Counted from the first letter of the stretch, positions 18,252-26,345 are shown. The stretch: DNA of 38,406 bases from Streptomyces toxytricini (GCF_014649915.1 NZ_BMTY01000037.1:1-38406), one strand, 5' to 3'. Translations and numbers: made by a program. Notes: generated by a model not told the origin, from the sequence alone.

Positions 18252-20078
18252 ATGTTTCAGCACGTCAAACAGAAGATCGTCGCCGTACTCACCGCCTTGT
18301 GCCTGACCGCCGGCGCAGGCGTCGGGTCGGCCGCGGCCGCCGAGCCGCCCGAGCGTGAGCCCACGCTCCTTGAGATGGCCGCCAAGGTTTCCAAGTACGC
18401 GAACTGCAAGTCGCTGCCACTGCTCCAACGGCCGCAGTGTGCCGCGGAGTTCGCCCTCAAGTCCGTCAAGCTTAGCCTCGCGGTGGGCACGTACCTCTAC
18501 ATCTCCCAGCCGGCGATGAAGGACGAGGGCGCGGCCTTCGCCGAGGTCAACAAGGAAATGGAGACGCTCGCCGGCCAGCTCCGGCCGCTCCTGACCCAGG
18601 CGAACCAGGAGGCGGACCCCGCGCGGAGGCGGGAGATATTCAAGCAGCTCGCCAAGACGCACAAGGCGGCAAAGCCGCACCTGCAGAAGTTCCGCAACCA
18701 GTTGTTCCAGGCCTCGGAGCTGCTGGACGCGGTCGGCGAGCCCTCCGCCGAGCTCACCACCCTGCTCTCCGTCTACCTCGGGGACTACTTCCCCGAGCGG
18801 AAGGAGATCAAGCCCGCAGACGTCCCGACCATCTTCGACGCGTTCGACGGGCTCAAGGGCATCGGCAAGGACATCGACCAGATCATCAAGGGCCTCGACG
18901 AGATGAACGAGGCCCTCGACGAGATGAACGCCGCGCTGGACGAGGTCAACGAGAGCATCGACGGGATCAACGAGGCCCTGGCAGGGGCCAATCGGGGCAT
19001 GGACAAGCTCAACGAGGGCGTCCGTGAGATGAACGACGGCCTGGGCAAGATGAACACCGCCGTGCGCGGGTTCAACAAGGCCGCAGACAACATCGTCTCG
19101 GTGCCGGACATCAAGTTCGACTTCTCCCGCGTCAACGAGAACGTCGGCGCGAACCAGACGCCGCCCGAGGTACTCGCCGCGCAGGACCGCAAGATGGGCT
19201 CGCTGCTCAACGTGCTCCCCGGCATCGGCGACGGCAAGGGCGTCGTGGAGGCCCTCCGCGGCAAGGACCTGGCCACCGGCGAGGAGCTGAGCGTCACCGA
19301 CCGCGCCCTCGGCGCGCTCGTCGTGCTGCGCTGGGCGCGCAACGGCGGGACGCTCACCGCCGATGCCATCCGAGCCGCCCGCAAGGGTGACCGGATCGCC
19401 GGGTGCTTCAACAGCTTCCCGGCCGGCACCCCGGTGCTGATGGCGGATGGGGCGGCCCGTCCCATCGAGCAGGTCCGGCCGGGCGACGCGGTCCTCGCCA
19501 CCGACCCCGAGTCGGGCGTCACCAGCCCGCGTCCGGTCGAGGCGACGATCCACACCCCCGACGACATCGACTTCACCGGCATCACCCTGAGTGCCGACGC
19601 CGGCCGGGGCACGCTCACCTCCACCGACCACCACCCGTTCTGGTCGGAGAACCGCAGGCAGTGGACGGACGCCGCCGACCTCAACTCCGGCGACACCCTC
19701 CGCACCTCGGACGGCGCCGCCGTCGCGATCGAGAAGGTCGTCCACTGGAAGGAACTCCGGGGCGCCTACAACCTCACCGTCAACGGCCTCCACACCTACT
19801 ACGTGCTCGCGGGCGCCACTCCGGTCCTAGTGCACAATTCCAACGGGCTGTGCAGCAGGCCGGCGGCCATCGCGAAGGCGACGGGCTACTCCGTCAAGCA
19901 GATCAAGGATGCGATTCACAAGGTGAAGGCCCAAGGCGGGTGGCGCGGGATCGGCGGCAACAAGAACCCGGACATGCTCATCGACCCCAAGACGGGCGAG
20001 GTCCATCCGCAGATGCCCGACGGCAGCCCCGGTGACAGCATCGGAAACATCTTCGACCACCTGCCGGACCTGCCGTGA
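18252..20078 (+). CDS. Secreted polymorphic toxin with heptad coiled coil and HINT domain
   Basis: A 608-residue effector built unlike cassettes 1 and 2. A Sec signal peptide covers 1-30 (VKQKIVAVLTALCLTAGAG, cut near AAAA-EPP). A helical region runs 35-200. Residues 213-282 are a coiled coil of strict seven-residue units with MN at fixed positions (LDEMNEA, LDEMNAA, MDKLNEG, VREMNDG, LGKMNTA). The intein-like HINT domain spans 384-530: Cys385 (GCFNSFPAGT), DHHPF at 459-463 and the terminal VHN at 527-529, where self-cleavage would free the tip. The tip, 530-608, has IKDAIHKVKAQGGW, GNKNPDMLIDPKTGEV and DSIGNIFDHLP and resembles small CDI-type toxin domains, family not assigned. The ATG at 18252 with aagga upstream is preferred over GTG 18201, since the signal peptide starts there. 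Confidence 0.88.
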   Translation: MFQHVKQKIVAVLTALCLTAGAGVGSAAAAEPPEREPTLLEMAAKVSKYANCKSLPLLQRPQCAAEFALKSVKLSLAVGTYLYISQPAMKDEGAAFAEVNKEMETLAGQLRPLLTQANQEADPARRREIFKQLAKTHKAAKPHLQKFRNQLFQASELLDAVGEPSAELTTLLSVYLGDYFPERKEIKPADVPTIFDAFDGLKGIGKDIDQIIKGLDEMNEALDEMNAALDEVNESIDGINEALAGANRGMDKLNEGVREMNDGLGKMNTAVRGFNKAADNIVSVPDIKFDFSRVNENVGANQTPPEVLAAQDRKMGSLLNVLPGIGDGKGVVEALRGKDLATGEELSVTDRALGALVVLRWARNGGTLTADAIRAARKGDRIAGCFNSFPAGTPVLMADGAARPIEQVRPGDAVLATDPESGVTSPRPVEATIHTPDDIDFTGITLSADAGRGTLTSTDHHPFWSENRRQWTDAADLNSGDTLRTSDGAAVAIEKVVHWKELRGAYNLTVNGLHTYYVLAGATPVLVHNSNGLCSRPAAIAKATGYSVKQIKDAIHKVKAQGGWRGIGGNKNPDMLIDPKTGEVHPQMPDGSPGDSIGNIFDHLPDLP

Positions 20079-20452
20079 TCGAGGAACACGACGACCGCTG
20101 GGTGATCGGGCTGCTGGGCACTGCCGTGGTGGCCGTCGACCTGCCGCAGGGCGGCCTCACCGTGGCACTCGCCGACGGCACGGTGCTCACGGTCTCCGGA
20201 CCGGTGCTCCTGACCGACGGACCGGCGTCCGCGCCCGGGGCGGTCCCGCTCCCCCTCGGGGAGGCGCACCTGCTCATCGGCGCCACCGTCCGGTCGGCGG
20301 TCGCGTTCAAGAACGGCTCCCTGCGGTTGGTATTCGGCACGGGCCACCACCTCAACGTCCGCGCGACGGAGCCCGCGAGGCGGATCCGCCTGTGGAAGCC
20401 GAGAGCGTACTGCTGGTCCTGGGACCAAGGGACGGGCACCATGCGGGCTTGA
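20075..20452 (+). CDS. Putative immunity protein, DUF6188-like
   Basis: A 125-residue soluble, strand-rich protein. The pattern RWVIGLLGTAV, LTVALADGTVLTVSGPVLL, LLIGATVRSAVAF and LRLVFGTGHHLNV fits the DUF6188 family, which I recall as small proteins often next to polymorphic toxins. It starts with GTG at 20075 inside the toxin's last codons (GTGA overlap with the stop at 20076-20078), so the pair is translationally coupled. It would protect the producing cell by binding the HINT-released tip. It is followed immediately by a terminator hairpin, closing a two-gene operon. The immunity role is inferred from position and family. Confidence 0.8.
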   Translation: MIEEHDDRWVIGLLGTAVVAVDLPQGGLTVALADGTVLTVSGPVLLTDGPASAPGAVPLPLGEAHLLIGATVRSAVAFKNGSLRLVFGTGHHLNVRATEPARRIRLWKPRAYCWSWDQGTGTMRA

Positions 20453-20471
20453 CCCTCGACCTGGTCGAGGG
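20453..20471 (+). terminator. Terminator of the HINT toxin operon
   Basis: A perfect 8-bp stem (20453-20460 with 20464-20471) with a 3-nt loop starts at the base after the immunity stop codon. Compact and GC-rich. Confidence 0.65.
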
Positions 20472-20498
20472 ACCAGAGTGCAGGGCGTGGAGAACGAG

Positions 20499-21366
20499 AT
20501 GCGCAGTAGCGGCGAGATGGCCCCCGGGACAGCGGACTGGGCGTGAGCGCGCTGCGGTTCTACGACGGAGCCGGGGTGCTGGTCCCGGACCGGGTGGACC
20601 CAGTCAGCGGGTACCGCTGGTACGGGCCCGGACAGCTGGACGAGGCCCGCCTGCTGGCGCACTTGCGGCGAGCCGGCATGCCGCTGGCCGACATCCGGCT
20701 GGCGGCCGCCGGCTGGGCCGGGTCCGACAGCGCCCTCTTGCTGAAGCTACTCGCCGAGCACCTGCTCCGGCTGGAGCGGGGGGCTCGGCGAGGCGCGCCG
20801 CGAGTTCTACATGGTCCATGCCCTTCTCGATGCCAGAGAGATCCCGATGAGTTCGACCACCACCGACACCACCGCCGTACGCCTGACCCTGTCCGGACCC
20901 GCGCTCGCCGCCGCGCTGGACGCGGTCCGGTTCGCCGCGAGCACCGATCCGGAGCTGCCGGTGCTCGGAGGTGTCCTGTTCGACGCCGAGGGGCGGGACG
21001 CTGCGGGTCGTCGCCACCGAGCGGTAGCGGCTGGCCGTCTCGGCGGCCGCCGTCACCGCTTCCTAGGGCCACGACGGGTCCTACCGCGTCCAGGCCGTCG
21101 TACCGTCGTCGCTGGTCGACACGATGCGGGCGCTGCTCGGCTCCGAGGGGTCCGCGGAGCTGCTGGTCGTGGGGTACAGGGTGGTGCTGGAGGCCGGGGA
21201 GCGGCAGGCGGGCGGGCGGTGCCTCGGCCCCGGCTTCCCCGGCTACCGCCGGCTCGTACGGCTGCCGGCCGGACGCCGGGCCGTGGTGGACGTGGCCGCG
21301 TTCCGTGAGGAGCTGCGGAACGGGCCCGTACGCGGCCAGGTGCGCGAGCAGGACGGCGCCGCGTGA
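20499..21366 (+). pseudogene. MerR regulator fused to DNA polymerase III beta-clamp-like domain, broken
   Basis: Pieces in all three frames form one protein. ATG 20499 gives MRSSGEMA. After two extra C in a C5 run, VSALRFYDGAGVLVP and YRWYGPGQLDEARLLAHL follow (MerR DNA-binding domain). A shift in a G6 run near 20780 leads to FYMVHALLDAREIPM and VRFAASTDPELPVLGGVLF. A third shift near 20995 leads to TLRVVATER, TAG, RLAVSAAAVTA, TAG, GHDGSYRVQ, then GFPGYRRLVRLPAGRRA. The second part resembles the DnaN sliding-clamp fold. This MerR-clamp fusion is a Streptomyces-type architecture of unknown function. With three frameshifts and two in-frame stops it is a true pseudogene, not a simple sequencing slip. 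Confidence 0.8.
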
Positions 21367-21374
21367 ACCGAGTG

Positions 21375-21460
21375 GCGGAACAGTCTTTGGTTCTCGTGGA
21401 CGAGCCCGAGACCCACCTGCATCTTCCCCTCCTGGCGTCCTTCGTTCAGGCGCTTAGACA
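21375..21460 (+). pseudogene. ATPase fragment with Walker B
   Basis: About 28 codons read AEQSLVLVDEPETHLHLPLL and ASFVQAL, the Walker B and following helix of an OLD/RecF-like AAA ATPase. Both sides are missing; the IS5 remnant begins just after it, so the ATPase was probably cut by that insertion. Confidence 0.6.
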
Positions 21461-21496
21461 TCGCTTCTGGTGGCGTGGTTGCTCGTTGGGCCGTGC

Positions 21497-22196
21497 ATGA
21501 CGGATCTGATCGAGCGGTTGGCACCGGACGGGTGGCCACCTCGGGCTGCACGTGGCGCCAGTTGCCGCCCGTGTTCGGGCCGGCCTGGCCCACGGTCTAC
21601 CGGCGCTTCGCTCAGTGGAGCCGTGACCGGGTGCGGGCCAGGCTGCACCGGGTGATCCTCGACGAACTCGGCGCTCGGGGCAAGCTGGACTGGTCGCGGT
21701 GCGCGATCGACTCCGTCGGCGTCCAGGCGGCAAAAGGGGGCCACTGACCGGACCGAATCCGACCGACCGCGGCAAGCCGGGATCGAAAATCCACCTGATC
21801 ACCGACCGGAACGGCGTGCCGCTGTGGCTGGGCATCTCCGGCGCCAACATGCACGACAGCCTCGGCCTGCAGCCGCTCGTGCGCGGGATCCCGCCCATCC
21901 GCTCCCGCCGCGGACCCCGCCGCCGGCGTCCGGCCAAGCTCCATGCCGACAAGGGTTACGACTATGACCACCTGGGGAAATGGCTTCGCGAGCGGCGCAT
22001 CCGCCACCGCATCGCCCGCAAGGGCATCGAGTCGTCCACGCGGCTCGGCGGACACCGCTGGGTCGTCGAGAGAACGGTCTCCTGGCTGGCCGACTGCCGC
22101 CGACTGCACCTCCGATACGAACGCACGGCCGAACACCTCCTCGCGTTCGTTGGCATAGCCGCAGCCCTCATCAGCTACCGCCGACTCACCAAGTGA
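21497..22196 (+). pseudogene. IS5-family (two-frame) transposase with internal deletion
   Basis: The start MTDLIERLAPDG (ATG 21497) is followed, out of frame, by VATSGCTWRQLPPVFGPAWP, so roughly 40 codons of the first ORF are missing. The frame continues VYRRFAQWSRDRV to AIDSVGVQAAKGGH and a stop at 21747. The second ORF continues in the -1 frame with LTGPNPTDRGKPGSKIHLI, LHADKGYDYDHL and HRWVVERTVSWL to TGA 22194-22196. DDE residues are visible as IDS, ADKGYD and the VERTVSWL glutamate. In this IS5 subgroup the two ORFs are normally joined by -1 frameshifting. The deletion in ORF 1 makes the copy non-autonomous. Clear terminal repeats were not found. Confidence 0.82.
21731..21740 (+). other. 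Probable -1 frameshift site of the IS5 element
   Basis: The run A4G5 sits just before the ORF-1 stop, where the DDE reading continues in the -1 frame. A slip back by one base joins AAKGG to the TGPNPTDRG segment. This matches the programmed frameshift style of IS5-group elements. It is inferred from frame layout only. Confidence 0.5.
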
Positions 22197-22233
22197 AACG
22201 ACCTCTTGAGATGCTTCCGTCGACCACGCCCGT

Positions 22234-22422
22234 TCAACTGGCAGGCGACTTGGGCGGTGTGCCGACCATCGCTTTCTCGTACCAAGCCCAGAAGTCGATC
22301 AGGCTCCCGTGGTCTGCTTCAAGTTGAGGCACGATCTTCGAGTCGTGGCCTGGCAAGAACTTCCCGCGGGCGGGAAAGCCCCCGCACCGGCAGCCGCAGG
22401 GGCGGCTCTCGTTCATCGTCAT
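22234..22422 (-). CDS. Small protein with CxC and PGHD motif
   Basis: A 62-residue protein reading MNESRPCGCRCGGFPARG then FLPGHDSKIVPQLE and a Trp-rich helix (FWAWYEKAM). The Cys-Gly-Cys-Arg-Cys start followed by G-K/R-F-L-P-G-H-D-x-K is a recurrent mini-motif in actinobacterial phage and plasmid proteins and may bind zinc. The ATG at 22422 is preferred because of the gagagg site about 9 nt upstream; ATG 22431 is the alternative. It is divergent from the gene at 22481 and lies next to the IS5 remnant. Function unknown. Confidence 0.6.
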   Translation of the reverse strand: MTMNESRPCGCRCGGFPARGKFLPGHDSKIVPQLEADHGSLIDFWAWYEKAMVGTPPKSPAS

Positions 22423-22480
22423 GGTCAGCATCCTCTCCTGACAGCAAACATAGCTCGCAACGACAACGACGAGGGCTCGA

Positions 22481-22644
22481 ATGGCACGCACCGTCTACAC
22501 GACTGGACAGCTCACGGACGAGCAGATCGACGGTCTGTACGCGCTCGCGAAGGAGTGCGGAGTTGGGATCTACCTCTGGGGCAACACGCCAGGGCCCCCA
22601 ATCGCGAGCCCTTCACCTGGGCAGTTGAGGGCGGCTTCTTTTAG
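22481..22644 (+). pseudogene. Small hypothetical gene with a probable frameshift
   Basis: ATG 22481 opens TVYTTGQLTDEQIDGLYAL and AKECGVGIYLWGNT. At a C5 run near 22592 the meaningful reading shifts to NREPFTWAVEGGFF and stops at 22644, whereas the present frame runs to 22663 with a different tail. Either the protein is a 60-residue altered version or one base is missing in the assembly. Family not recognised. Confidence 0.4.
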
Positions 22645-22654
22645 GTGCGCCGGT

Positions 22655-22888
22655 TCATGCTGAACTTGAAGGCGCTGGGCTGACAGTGCCGTTCCCGGCC
22701 TCGATGTCTGGGATTGGTGTCCCATCCTCGATGGCAAGCGTCCCGGCTTCCCTGTCACATATCTGCGGGGGCCAGATGTGCGGGCCGGTGCACTGCCCGC
22801 AGGCGGCGCAGCCGGCGCACTCCGTGCAGAACTGGCGCGGCCACAGCGTCGGGCACCCGCAGATCGGGTTGCAGTCGGTCGTCGTCAC
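22655..22888 (-). CDS. Small cysteine-rich protein
   Basis: A 77-residue protein with a cysteine cluster: CNPICGCPTLWPRQFC, TECAGCAACGQC and ICDREAG. Eight or more cysteines in C-x2-C style spacings suggest zinc binding. The GTG at 22888 lies inside the 3' end of the upstream gene. Without a recognisable ribosome site it is unclear whether this is a separate overlapping gene or the true C-terminus of that gene after a frameshift. Family not recognised. Confidence 0.5.
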   Translation of the reverse strand: MTTTDCNPICGCPTLWPRQFCTECAGCAACGQCTGPHIWPPQICDREAGTLAIEDGTPIPDIEAGNGTVSPAPSSSA

Positions 22889-23024
22889 CGGGGTAGAGCG
22901 TCTCGCCGAAGGGAGGCTCGGTCCAGGCGATGACCTGGCCGTCGGCGAGCAGGTCCTCGTAGTGGTGGCCGATCTCGCTGTGCTCGCTCCAGGTGGCCAC
23001 CACCACCTCGTCCGCTGCGCTCAC
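22755..23024 (-). CDS. Small hypothetical protein, C-terminus doubtful
   Basis: GTG 23024 overlaps the upstream stop (GTGA), pointing to translational coupling. The first 45 residues (VVVATWSEHSEIGHHYEDLL, ADGQVIAWTEPPFGETLYPG) are convincing. Beyond about 22880 the frame turns Arg/Leu-rich, and the cysteine-rich reading at 22655-22888 takes over in another frame. A single indel near 22885 would give one 120-residue protein. Function unknown; such small genes in a row are typical of plasmid-like or integrative elements. Confidence 0.5.
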   Translation of the reverse strand: MSAADEVVVATWSEHSEIGHHYEDLLADGQVIAWTEPPFGETLYPGDDDRLQPDLRVPDAVAAPVLHGVRRLRRLRAVHRPAHLAPADM

Positions 23025-23670
23025 GCCGTGCCGCCCTGTACCGCGGCCGCGGTCTCGAGCCACGCGGCGAGCGCGATCGTGACGTCCGGGTCGGCCTGGG
23101 CAAGACGGCCGACGAGCTCGAGGTCGCCGTCGACCGGGGCGCCGGTGCAGGCGAGGGCGGCGAGCAGCGCGGCGCGGGCGCGGACGGGGACGGGCAGCAG
23201 GCCGACGGCGGCGGCGCGGGAAGCCTGGTCGGCGTATGGCCGGAGTGGGTGGCGAGGGCGTGGGCGAGCCAGGCGTCGACCTTCGCGGCGCGGTAATCGC
23301 GGTTGTCGTCCAGGAGGTCGCGGGCGGCTTCGTCCCCGGCCAGGCTCGGCACGCTCCGGTCGAGTCGGCTGGCCCCGCCGTGCCGGGCGAGTTCTTCGGT
23401 CCGGCCGGCTACCCGCTGCTGCTCTTGGCGGCGCTGCTGCTCGGCTTCCTCGCGTCGGCGGTCTTCGGCGAGCTCCTCCCGGACGACCGCGTCGGCGTCC
23501 GGGTCGTACGGGCCACCGGTCGCGGCGAGCAGTTGCACGATGCGCTGCCACTCCGCGAGCTCCGCAGCACGGCGGCCGCCGTCGTCGGCCGCGGCATCGT
23601 CGCGGCGGTCCAGGTGCGCGTGCAGCTCGGCCTCCTCCAGCGCCGGCGCGGCCGCGGGCCTCGGGGACAC
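23021..23670 (-). pseudogene. Hypothetical helical protein split by a frameshift
   Basis: The first frame, from GTG 23670, reads ALEEAELHAHLDRRDDAA, LAEWQRIVQLLAATGGPYD, an Arg/Gln coiled stretch and DLLDDNRDYRAAKVDAWLAH. Near 23238 the reading moves to AALLAALACTGAPVDGDLE and LVGRLAQADPDVTIALAAWL to TGA 23021. One base separates them. An ATG at 23701 (MNTSDGW) may be the original start if a second indel exists. The protein is mostly helical with a charged middle. It leads the coupled minus-strand row ending at 22655. Family not recognised. Confidence 0.55.
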
Positions 23671-23867
23671 GGCGCCGCCGCCACCCGTCGGACGTGTTCA
23701 TCAGGACTCGCTTTCTCGGGAATGAGGGCCCGCCCGGTATTGCGGTTCGGCGAGCCGGTCACATGTGCCGAGGCTCAGTAGTTGTCACCGTCGGCACCAG
23801 GTAGCCTGCGAAAGAAGCAGGTCGAAGCAGTCGGGCTGTCACCAGAGAGGCGCTGCAGTTGTCACAC

Positions 23868-24278
23868 ATGGGCGACGCCTGGGTCTTACGGGTGCCGGTG
23901 CGCAGCATTCCTCGCGAGGACCTCATCGCCATGCTTCGCGAGCAGACCCCGGCATGCGGACCTGCCCGTGACGTCCTGGTTGCCGGAGGCACCTTCGCCA
24001 TCTTCGACGGTTTGGTCCCCGCCAGTCGGCACGCGGGTGTGTTCGCGATTCGTATCCGCACAGCTGCTCGGCGCGGCCACACAGTCGGGGGCCTTGCCGC
24101 CTCTGTCGACATCCTCCGGCAGGCCGGGGAAGAGCTTGTGCGTACCGGTCTCATCGACTCCGTGGACAGGTCGTCCGTGTTCACGGTCTTCCTAAACTCC
24201 TCAGCGACAGAAGTGCTGGCCTGTGCAGGCGGACTCCGGCCCAGTCCGCCGCAGTCGTCGGCAGATGCAGTCGAGTGA
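23868..24278 (+). CDS. Hypothetical protein
   Basis: A 136-residue soluble protein (GDAWVLRVPVRSIPREDLIA, VAGGTFAIFDGLVPASRHAG, VFAIRIRTAARRGH). A mixed alpha/beta pattern is visible. The ATG at 23868 is chosen over a TTG at 23859. The antisense frame of 180 codons is Ser/Arg-rich and judged a shadow. There are no close partners; it converges with the tpg-like gene. Family not recognised. Confidence 0.55.
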   Translation: MGDAWVLRVPVRSIPREDLIAMLREQTPACGPARDVLVAGGTFAIFDGLVPASRHAGVFAIRIRTAARRGHTVGGLAASVDILRQAGEELVRTGLIDSVDRSSVFTVFLNSSATEVLACAGGLRPSPPQSSADAVE

Positions 24279-24355
24279 CAACACGCCTGCCTTTGTGTCA
24301 ACTCTCATGCTTCGGCTCATAACACAGGTCTACAGCACGCCCGAATTACGCACCG

Positions 24356-24943
24356 CTAGAACGCTATGTTCAGCCATTCCACGTCCGCGAATCTCACCTC
24401 CAAGCCCGCACGGCCGCCACCGCCTTGACGGAAATAGGCGTCCGCGATGGCCTCCGCGACCGCGTCGTGCAGGTCGCTCTCCGTCGCACCGTCCTCCCGC
24501 GCGGCTATGATGGCGGCCGCGTGGGAAGGGCTGACGGCGACGGTGATATCCCGTACCCGGCCCGCGTCGGAGGTGCCCTCCGGACCAAGGCCGAAGTACG
24601 CCCGGCAGGAGATGACCAGCCCGCCCGAGGACGCCGCGCGCTGCCTGGCCTGTGCCCTGACCTGCGGTTGCCACTCCGATTCGGTCTCCTGGACCAGGGC
24701 GGCCTGAAGGCGCTCGTTCGGCTTGGTGGAGGCGCCCGAGAGGTAGCGCTGCACCGTCTTGCGGGAGACGCCCAGGCGCTCCGCCAGGGACTTGGTGGAG
24801 CCCTCCCGCTTGCGAAGGAATTTCATCTGCGTTCGTGCGGATTTTGGTGCGGGACGGGTGAACAGGGCCCGCTCCGCGCGGGCGAGGCCGTCCAGAATCT
24901 TGGCGCGGGTCCGGGCCGCGCGCTGTACGTCGTCTGCAGTCAC
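24356..24943 (-). CDS. tpg: Telomere terminal protein Tpg homologue
   Basis: A 195-residue protein matching the terminal proteins that attach covalently to the 5' ends of linear Streptomyces chromosomes and plasmids and prime end patching. The family signature is seen in order: LFTRPAPKSARTQMKFL (25-45), a helix-turn-helix LAERLGVSRKTVQRYL (about 53-69), WQPQVRAQARQRAASSGG, then TSDAGRVRDITVAVSP, and the acidic/aromatic end AEAIADAYFRQGG and VRFADVEWLNIAF. Length is close to the usual 184-185 residues. The extra 10-20 N-terminal residues may mean that translation begins later than GTG 24943, which lacks a clear ribosome site. A partner tap gene, usually adjacent, is not present. No telomere is in the window, so it may be a secondary or decaying copy. 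Confidence 0.85.
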   Translation of the reverse strand: MTADDVQRAARTRAKILDGLARAERALFTRPAPKSARTQMKFLRKREGSTKSLAERLGVSRKTVQRYLSGASTKPNERLQAALVQETESEWQPQVRAQARQRAASSGGLVISCRAYFGLGPEGTSDAGRVRDITVAVSPSHAAAIIAAREDGATESDLHDAVAEAIADAYFRQGGGGRAGLEVRFADVEWLNIAF

Positions 24944-25033
24944 ATGACCATTGCGCCCGGCCGGGCCTGTGGACAGAGCCCGGCGCCCGCGCGGTGGTCC
25001 TGGGCGCGGCCGGGGCTGCCTACGGTGGTGGGC

Positions 25034-25542
25034 ATGACGACGACTCCCCCGGAGGGCCTGCCGGTGCCGGTGCGGGTGGTCCTGCCGGACGGCCAGGAGC
25101 TCACCGCGCGCCTGTGGGCCTGGCGCGAGACGCCGCGCGGCTGGCTGTACGAGGTAGGGCTGCCCGCGTACCGCAACGCCGGGGACGGCGACGTCCAGGC
25201 GGCGGAGTACCGGTGTGGGTGCGCGCCCCCGAGCACGTGCGGCGGGTCGACGGCGTCTCCTGCGAAGCGGTGCCCACCGAGCGGCTGCCGCCGCCGTCGG
25301 CGGTCCGCGAGGCGCTGGGGCCCCGCCGGCCTTCGGGCTGGGTGCTGCAGAAGGCCGGCGGCCGCGGCGGCGCCCTGCTCCACGCCGTCGACTGCGCCGA
25401 GGCCCCGCGGATCACGCCGCTGCTGTCCCGGGAGCCGGCGCTGGACGTCGCGGAGAGGCCCGGCACCCGCCTGTGCTCCCTGTGCGGCGCCGCGCAGGAG
25501 CTGGACCCCGTGCTGCGCGGCTTCGGCTCGCAGGCGGATTGA
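25034..25542 (+). pseudogene. DUF6233-like protein, frameshifted
   Basis: ATG 25034 reads VRVVLPDGQELTARLWAW, GWLYEVGLPAY and VQAAEY. At about 25212 it changes frame to VWVRAPEHVRRVDGVSCEAV, PSGWVLQKAGGRGGALLHAV and RLCSLCGAAQELDPVL, ending TGA 25540. The order (GWL..LP, VRAPEHV, P.GWVL, H..DC, LC..CGA) resembles the DUF6233 family common in Streptomyces. One base is missing at the join. A TACGGT hexamer ends 7 nt before the ATG, as in leaderless Streptomyces promoters. The gene is divergent from tpg with 90 bp between. Confidence 0.6.
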
Positions 25543-25621
25543 CCTCTTCCAGTGCGCGGGCGCCGGGAGGTACGCCTTCCGGGACGAGCACGGTGTTGTC
25601 GGCCTCCGGATCGGGCAGCGC

Positions 25622-25638
25622 CCGGGGGAATTCCCCGG
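25622..25638. promoter_or_regulatory. Palindrome before the AlbA-type gene
   Basis: A perfect 6-bp GC inverted repeat (25622-25627, 25633-25638) around GAATT. It may end transcription from the gene before it or serve as an operator for the gene at 25672. Confidence 0.35.
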
Positions 25639-25671
25639 TGGTGAGCAGGCTGCTTGGTGGAGCATGAGCGG

Positions 25672-26345
25672 ATGAACAACTCTTTGTTCGCTGCGTCGGC
25701 GGCGGATCTCACGATCGAGCGCATCCGTGCCCTCGCCGCGCGGCCGGACCAGGTGGAGAGCCTGACGCTGGAGTTCAAGCGCGAGTACTCCAAGAGCCTG
25801 CTGACGACCATCGCGGCGATGGCCAACACCTACCGCGGCATGATCCTCGTGGGCATCAACGACAGGGTCGAGGCAGGCGTTGACCGCGTCGTCGGCACCG
25901 ACGCCCAGGAGACGATCGATAAGGTCGCCAGCGGTTGCCGTGAGAAGTTCGACCCTCCGTGGGAGCCGACCTTCAACCCTGTCCCGTTCGACGATGATTC
26001 CGGACTCTCAGCGTGGTGGTCATCCGGGTCGAAGCCAACACCGCCCCCCGCCCTCTGCTGATAGACCTGAAGGCCCCGATCCGGCTGAGCGGGCAGAATT
26101 CCACCGCCGACCGCGACCGGCTCCTCAGGCTCGCCCGTGAGGAGCCGGCTGCGAACGTGCTGCCCATGGGCCAGGGCCTCATGGCCCCGCACCTGAACTC
26201 GGACGACGAGGGCAAGCCCGCCGAGGACTTCGTGCTCCGTACCGGCACCAACCTCCCGATGGGAGAAGCCGCCGCCTGGCGCCCGCTTTCCGAGCGGTCC
26301 GTCGAGTGCCTGGCCCGGGTCCTGAACGAGTCTGTCCTCCCCGGC
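25672..26345 (+). pseudogene. AlbA/Schlafen-type ATP-binding protein, frameshifted and truncated
   Basis: ATG 25672 opens LTIERIRALAARPDQVESL, TLEFKREYSKSLL, TIAAMANTYRGMILVGIND and VGTDAQETIDKV. This is the AlbA_2 (Schlafen-like) domain, seen in predicted DNA-binding ATPases and defence proteins. Near 26008 the frame changes to VVVIRVEANTAPRPLLID, VLRTGTNLPMG and SVECLARVLNESVLPGALRN. Similarity ends around 26345, where sequence resembling the leader of an IS481-type element follows. One indel plus a lost 3' end make it inactive. Role in defence or regulation cannot be decided. Confidence 0.65.

Noticed and set aside
18123..19793. 556-codon open frame on the minus strand
   Set aside because: Mirror of the HINT toxin's repetitive coiled coil; the regular Val/His/Leu/Asp pattern is the complement of the heptads.
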